This document shows positions 6,072-8,721 of a DNA stretch of 8,721 bases, piece by piece (position 1 is the first letter of the stretch; each line of letters starts with the position of its first letter). A model generated the notes under the pieces. That model had not been told where the DNA came from and ran no database searches. It was given only the letters and a program-made list of their open reading frames with translations. A program made the position numbers and the translations under genes. Source of the DNA: Treponema sp. (GTDB lineage Bacteria; Spirochaetota; Spirochaetia; Treponematales; Treponemataceae); NCBI GenBank assembly GCA_017390125.1, contig JAFPCT010000053.1, positions 1 to 8,721 on the forward strand, given 5' to 3'.

Positions 6072-6110
6072 AAAAAAAATCCGCTGAAACCAGATTAGTT
6101 TCAGCGGATT
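6072..6110 (-). terminator. Strong intrinsic terminator for an unidentified minus-strand transcript
   Basis: On the minus strand AATCCGCTGAAAC and GTTTCAGCGGATT form a perfect 13-base-pair stem (6098-6110 with 6078-6090) around a seven-base loop, followed by eight T residues (6072-6079). The plus-strand side has no T run after the stem, so it works in the minus direction only. No recognised minus-strand gene lies just upstream: the next known gene, apbE, is on the other strand. The terminator therefore implies a transcript from the 6111-6373 stretch. Confidence 0.85.
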
Positions 6111-6373
6111 AAGCACAGCTTTGCCCAGAATTTTTTCGTCTGAAACTCTTACAGGGAAAGTAATTCCCGGAGGTATCTCCTTGTTTGTTGTTGTGTCTGT
6201 TGATGTATGGTAATTGCCGTAGGTAAGGCCTCCGTTCCAAGCCTTGACTGTGGCAGTCGAAACTGAATCGAATTCGCTTTCCCCATCAAATAACTCTGAA
6301 GCCGCAAGATTCAGCATAATAAAAATCTTTCTTTTCTTGAGGTTTTGTGTTTTTTCTTCAATAATAATGCAAT
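6111..6373 (-). other. Gap without a confident gene; candidate small RNA or broken small ORF on the minus strand
   Basis: The stretch ends in a strong minus-strand terminator, so something is probably transcribed here. An ATG at 6315-6317 opens a reading frame (MLNLAASELFDGESEFD...) whose first 70 codons look protein-like, Ser/Thr/Gly-rich and without rare arginine codons, but it has only a weak ribosome site (AGAAAG about 12 bases upstream) and no family I recognise. The frame runs straight through the terminator and the pan promoter to 6033, which a real gene would not do. One extra A in the A6 tract at 6131-6136 would end it at TAA 6109-6111, right at the terminator. The same RNA also shows short stems (GACTG/CAGTC, AAGGC/GCCTT, GGAG/CTCC, GGGAA/TTCCC), so a structured small RNA is the alternative. 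Confidence 0.3.
6337..6365 (+). promoter_or_regulatory. Probable promoter of apbE
   Basis: TTGAGG (6337-6342) and AATAAT (6360-6365) are 17 bases apart; the -10 matches the consensus at five of six positions and the -35 at four. The start point would fall at about 6371-6373, one to three bases before the apbE ATG, so the mRNA would have practically no leader. No better upstream promoter was found on the plus strand. Confidence 0.5.
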
Positions 6374-7384
6374 ATGAAATTACGTTTCTGCATTCCTTTG
6401 TTTTTTCTGTTTCTGGCTTTAACAGTTTCATGTTCCTGTGGAAAGGACGTCCGCTCCTTTGAGGCAATGAACACTTTTATGGTGATTAAATCTTATGGAA
6501 GAAAAGCCGCAAAAGCGAATCTTCTGGCTCAGAAAAGAATATGCGAGCTTGAAGATTTCATTTCCGTAACCAAAGCGGAAAGTGATGTTTGCCGCGTGAA
6601 TGAAAGCCTTGGAAATGAAATTGTCCTTCATGACGAAACTTTTTTCGTCCTTGATTTTGCACTTAAAACCGCAGATGAATCCTCAGGGGTTTTTAATCCT
6701 CTGCTTTATCCTGTTATAAGAGAATGGGGCTTTACTACCGGGGAATACCGGGTTCCCGCAAAGCCAGAGATTGAAAGGCTTATGGGGTTTACTGATTACA
6801 GGAAGGTAAAACTGAATCCGGAAAAAAAATCCGTCGCACTGGAAAAGAACATGATGATTGATCTTGGGGCTGTGGGCAAAGGATATGCCGGAGACTGTGC
6901 CCTTCAGGTTTTGCGTCAGAACGGAATAAAATCTGCGGTTCTTGATTTAGGCGGAAACGTACAGGTCCTTGGAAAAAAAACGGACGGAAGCCTTTGGAAA
7001 ATCGGCGTAAAAAGCCCCTGGGGTGAAGGAACTGCCGCAGGTCTTGAAGCTGAGGATATGGCTGTAATAAGCAGCGGCGGGTACGAGCGTTTTTTTGAAA
7101 AGGACGGAAAACGCTATATCCATATTTTTGACGGGCGGACAGGTTTTCCTGCTGAAAATGAGCTTGCCGCTGTTACTGTCGTATGTAAAACCGGACTTTT
7201 GGGGGACAGCCTCAGCACCACATTGTTTGTAATGGGGCTTGAAGAAGCCTGTGCATTCTGGAGAAACCGCCGGGACTTCGACATGATACTGCTCACAAAT
7301 GACAGGAGAATCTTCTATACTGAGCCGCTTTCAGAAAGGATTTCCCTGCTTTATCCTTTTGAAGCTGTTTCTGTCGTTGAATGA
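6374..7384 (+). CDS. apbE: FAD:protein FMN transferase, lipoprotein (ApbE/Ftp family)
   Basis: ApbE proteins split FAD and attach FMN covalently to threonine residues of partner redox proteins outside the cytoplasm; the treponemal member Ftp can also hydrolyse FAD. The 336-residue protein begins with a lipoprotein signal (Lys2, Arg4, hydrophobic core, LTVSC with Cys20 or Cys22 as the lipid site), so it should be anchored on the periplasmic face. Family motifs are AMNTFMVIKSYG at 31-42, SGVFNPLLYPVIREWGF at 104-120, IDLGAVGKGYAGD at 162-174, LDLGGNVQVLG at 190-200, ISSGGYERFF at 232-241, HIFDGRTGFP at 250-259 and the metal-site segment GDSLSTTLFVMG at 277-288. No ribosome binding site precedes the ATG. 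Its 3' end overlaps the convergent Gx-family gene by 34 bases. No flavinylated target (for example RnfG or NqrC) is encoded in the window. Confidence 0.93.
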   Translation: MKLRFCIPLFFLFLALTVSCSCGKDVRSFEAMNTFMVIKSYGRKAAKANLLAQKRICELEDFISVTKAESDVCRVNESLGNEIVLHDETFFVLDFALKTADESSGVFNPLLYPVIREWGFTTGEYRVPAKPEIERLMGFTDYRKVKLNPEKKSVALEKNMMIDLGAVGKGYAGDCALQVLRQNGIKSAVLDLGGNVQVLGKKTDGSLWKIGVKSPWGEGTAAGLEAEDMAVISSGGYERFFEKDGKRYIHIFDGRTGFPAENELAAVTVVCKTGLLGDSLSTTLFVMGLEEACAFWRNRRDFDMILLTNDRRIFYTEPLSERISLLYPFEAVSVVE

Positions 7385-8376
7385 AGTTCTGTGGCGGAAA
7401 GCACCGCCTTTAACTTATGAAAGACGTTTCCTTTTTCTGTGCGCAATGTGTTCATGAGCCCACGGTAATAGCACAGAGAAAGACCAAGAATACTGTCTGC
7501 CGGCGGACGAATCTGAACTGCGCATTGGCTCAGGGCGCATACGGCAGAAAGTTTGATTGATTTTTCAAGTGCAGAAAGCAGGGCTCCTTGTGTAACCGAA
7601 AAAAAACCGGTGGAAAAAATAACTTTTCCGAATGGTACGAAGGCAGAAGATGCAAAGACAAAGAGCCATAAGGAAAGATGAGGCAGAATCATGATTTTTC
7701 TGCCGCTTAAAAATTGCAGGACAAGGGCGACGGCAAGGGCACCGAACAAAACAGGAATACTTCTTATCATGAATATTGCGGCTGCTCCGCCTGAAATCAT
7801 CAAGGCAAGGATCACGGGCTTTGCCTTTTCAAAAGCTCCTGCTGGTTTTCCGGATGTAAATCCTCCGGAAAGAACAGGCGCTTCTTTAGGAATTGAAAGG
7901 TTTTCTGCAAGGAAAGCTGTCAGCAGACCTGAGAATACAGAAAAAATCAGCATTGGTCCAAGCAGAGCTTTTGTTCCGCTCCCGAGGTACAGGCCTGTAA
8001 GTGCTATCTGAACTGCGGCGCTCAGGGCGGATCCCAGCATTGAGATTCCGTATATGCTCATGATTTTTTTCAGAAGACGTGGTTTTGAAAGCAGAAACAT
8101 AAGCAGTCCGCTTGCAATGCTCTGTGCAAGGGAAATAAGGAGAAAAGGCGAAAAAAGGGTTCCTGCCATTAATGATGCTGCAAGGGATTTCAAGATAATC
8201 AGCGAAAAGAAAGCCGGAAAATCAATTCCCAGTGCAAGAATGATTACGGTGTTTGAAAGTCCCAGCCTGAAGAAAGGCACTATGCGGGGCAAAAGCAGTT
8301 CTGCATAGGAAAACAGCAGCGTAAGGGCGGCCAGATATGAAAGGTACCTCTGTTCAGGTTTATTCTGAAACGGCAT
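7351..8376 (-). CDS. Gx-family membrane protein (Hpre_diP_synt_I-type) with long C-terminal membrane extension
   Basis: Residues about 10-160 match the Gx family, often labelled heptaprenyl diphosphate synthase component I (PF07456): a hydrophobic start, Glu26 in AELLLPRIVPFFRLGLSN (25-42), then GTLFSPFLLISLAQS near 72-86. The family is S-component-like and thought to be a transporter; an enzyme role is doubtful. After a Pro/Gly/Lys linker (about 163-187) comes a second membrane half, about 188-290, with four or so hydrophobic segments, and a soluble tail with QIRPPADSILGLSL and YYRGLMNTLRTE, somewhat like the T components of ECF transporters; this is a guess. The total of 341 residues is about twice the core family. 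The ATG follows GGGGGA by five bases and overlaps the upstream gene by 17 bases. Its 3' end runs 34 bases into apbE on the other strand. Confidence 0.82.
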   Translation of the reverse strand: MPFQNKPEQRYLSYLAALTLLFSYAELLLPRIVPFFRLGLSNTVIILALGIDFPAFFSLIILKSLAASLMAGTLFSPFLLISLAQSIASGLLMFLLSKPRLLKKIMSIYGISMLGSALSAAVQIALTGLYLGSGTKALLGPMLIFSVFSGLLTAFLAENLSIPKEAPVLSGGFTSGKPAGAFEKAKPVILALMISGGAAAIFMIRSIPVLFGALAVALVLQFLSGRKIMILPHLSLWLFVFASSAFVPFGKVIFSTGFFSVTQGALLSALEKSIKLSAVCALSQCAVQIRPPADSILGLSLCYYRGLMNTLRTEKGNVFHKLKAVLSATELHSTTETASKG

Positions 8377-8713
8377 CGAAATCCCCCTTTTTTTCTATTA
8401 TAATAATTACTTTGTTCGGAAGACATACGACCGGCGAATGCCAGCCCTGTGCGACGCAGGTTTTTCCGCTGCATGGCGAATCTGTTATCCGGACCTTTTT
8501 GTCCTGTACCTGAACTGTGGTTTCTCCTAAAGGTCCTGTAACCTTGTAAATTCCGTCCTTTCCAAGAGGATACTGAAAGTCGCCTCTTTCCGTATGTATG
8601 CTGACTGTATCCCCGGAAACGGAAGCCGAGCTTTTTATCAGCAGAAAGGAAAGCAGCGCAAGGGCAAAAAAAATCATTATGTCAAAAATACGCAGTGTTC
8701 TCAGAATCTTCAT
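8360..8713 (-). CDS. NusG domain II-containing membrane-anchored protein
   Basis: The 117-residue protein has one membrane segment (about 12-27, IMIFFALALLSFLLI) followed by a small beta-rich NusG_II domain (PF07009). The signature is RITDSPCSGKTCVAQGW then VVCLPNKVIIII, with Cys81, Cys86 and Cys97 in the conserved spacing and CLPN at 97-100. Despite the name it is not a transcription factor; it would sit on the outer face of the inner membrane. Members of this family are commonly encoded beside Gx-family and ApbE genes, including in flavin-based electron-export loci, and that context holds here. The ATG is only eight bases from the right edge, no ribosome site is visible in those bases and the frame stays open to the edge, so the start could be further upstream. 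Confidence 0.85.
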   Translation of the reverse strand: MKILRTLRIFDIMIFFALALLSFLLIKSSASVSGDTVSIHTERGDFQYPLGKDGIYKVTGPLGETTVQVQDKKVRITDSPCSGKTCVAQGWHSPVVCLPNKVIIIIEKKGDFDAVSE

Positions 8714-8721
8714 CGCTGAAA

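Noticed and set aside
6072..6110. Bidirectional terminator
   Set aside because: On the plus strand the stem is followed by AAGCAC with no T run, and no plus-strand gene ends there.
6111..6330. Known riboswitch, tmRNA or tRNA in the panB-apbE gap
   Set aside because: I looked for cobalamin, FMN, c-di-GMP and fluoride consensus pieces, a tmRNA tag and a tRNA T-arm; only isolated short matches were present, not in the correct order.
6033..6467. Minus-strand open frame of 144 codons taken as one gene
   Set aside because: Its beginning is antisense to the apbE signal peptide region, and its end passes through a strong terminator and the pan promoter. Only the part after 6317 is kept as a weak candidate.
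7351..8376. Heptaprenyl diphosphate synthase component I as a functional name
   Set aside because: The protein is an integral membrane protein of the Gx type without prenyl synthase aspartate motifs, so the old enzyme name is not used.

Overview
The window looks like a stretch of a bacterial chromosome carrying ordinary vitamin and cofactor genes, most likely from a host-associated spirochaete of the Treponema type. That is inferred from three things: loose lipoprotein signal sequences, a lipoprotein FAD:protein FMN transferase resembling the treponemal Ftp protein, and a type III pantothenate kinase next to a stand-alone CoaB. A low-GC Firmicute cannot be excluded. No phage, insertion-sequence, CRISPR, rRNA or tRNA signature was seen. 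Nearly all genes are on the minus strand.

Positions 1-2519 (minus strand) hold a thiamine-precursor uptake operon. It starts with a good sigma-70-type promoter, then a TPP riboswitch with an intrinsic terminator. Four genes follow: a small thiamine-binding protein (PF01910 family), a ThiX-like permease, a ThiY-like lipoprotein that captures the ligand, and a ThiZ-like ATPase cut by the left edge. The genes are coupled by tiny gaps or overlaps. When TPP is plentiful the leader should terminate and shut down uptake.

Positions 2525-6068 (minus strand) hold a five-gene pantothenate/CoA operon: panB, panC, coaB, coaX, panD. PanB and PanD lead to the two halves of pantothenate, PanC joins them, CoaX phosphorylates the product and CoaB adds cysteine. 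Ketopantoate reductase and the decarboxylase CoaC are not here. The promoter has an inverted repeat over its -10 element. No terminator was found between panD and the thiamine promoter.

Positions 6072-6373 are a gap without a confident gene. It contains a very strong minus-strand terminator that belongs to no recognised gene, which suggests an unannotated small RNA or a broken small gene.

Positions 6374-8713 hold a flavin/redox group. An ApbE-type FMN transferase lipoprotein on the plus strand converges on, and overlaps, a minus-strand pair encoding a NusG-domain-II membrane protein and a Gx-family membrane protein. These three families often occur together near flavinylated electron-transfer systems. 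The apbE gene has no visible ribosome binding site, and its best promoter lies so close to the ATG that the mRNA may be leaderless.

No wholly new system is evident. The items most worth checking are the orphan terminator region, the possible leaderless apbE, the long C-terminal half of the Gx protein, and the promoter palindrome of panB.
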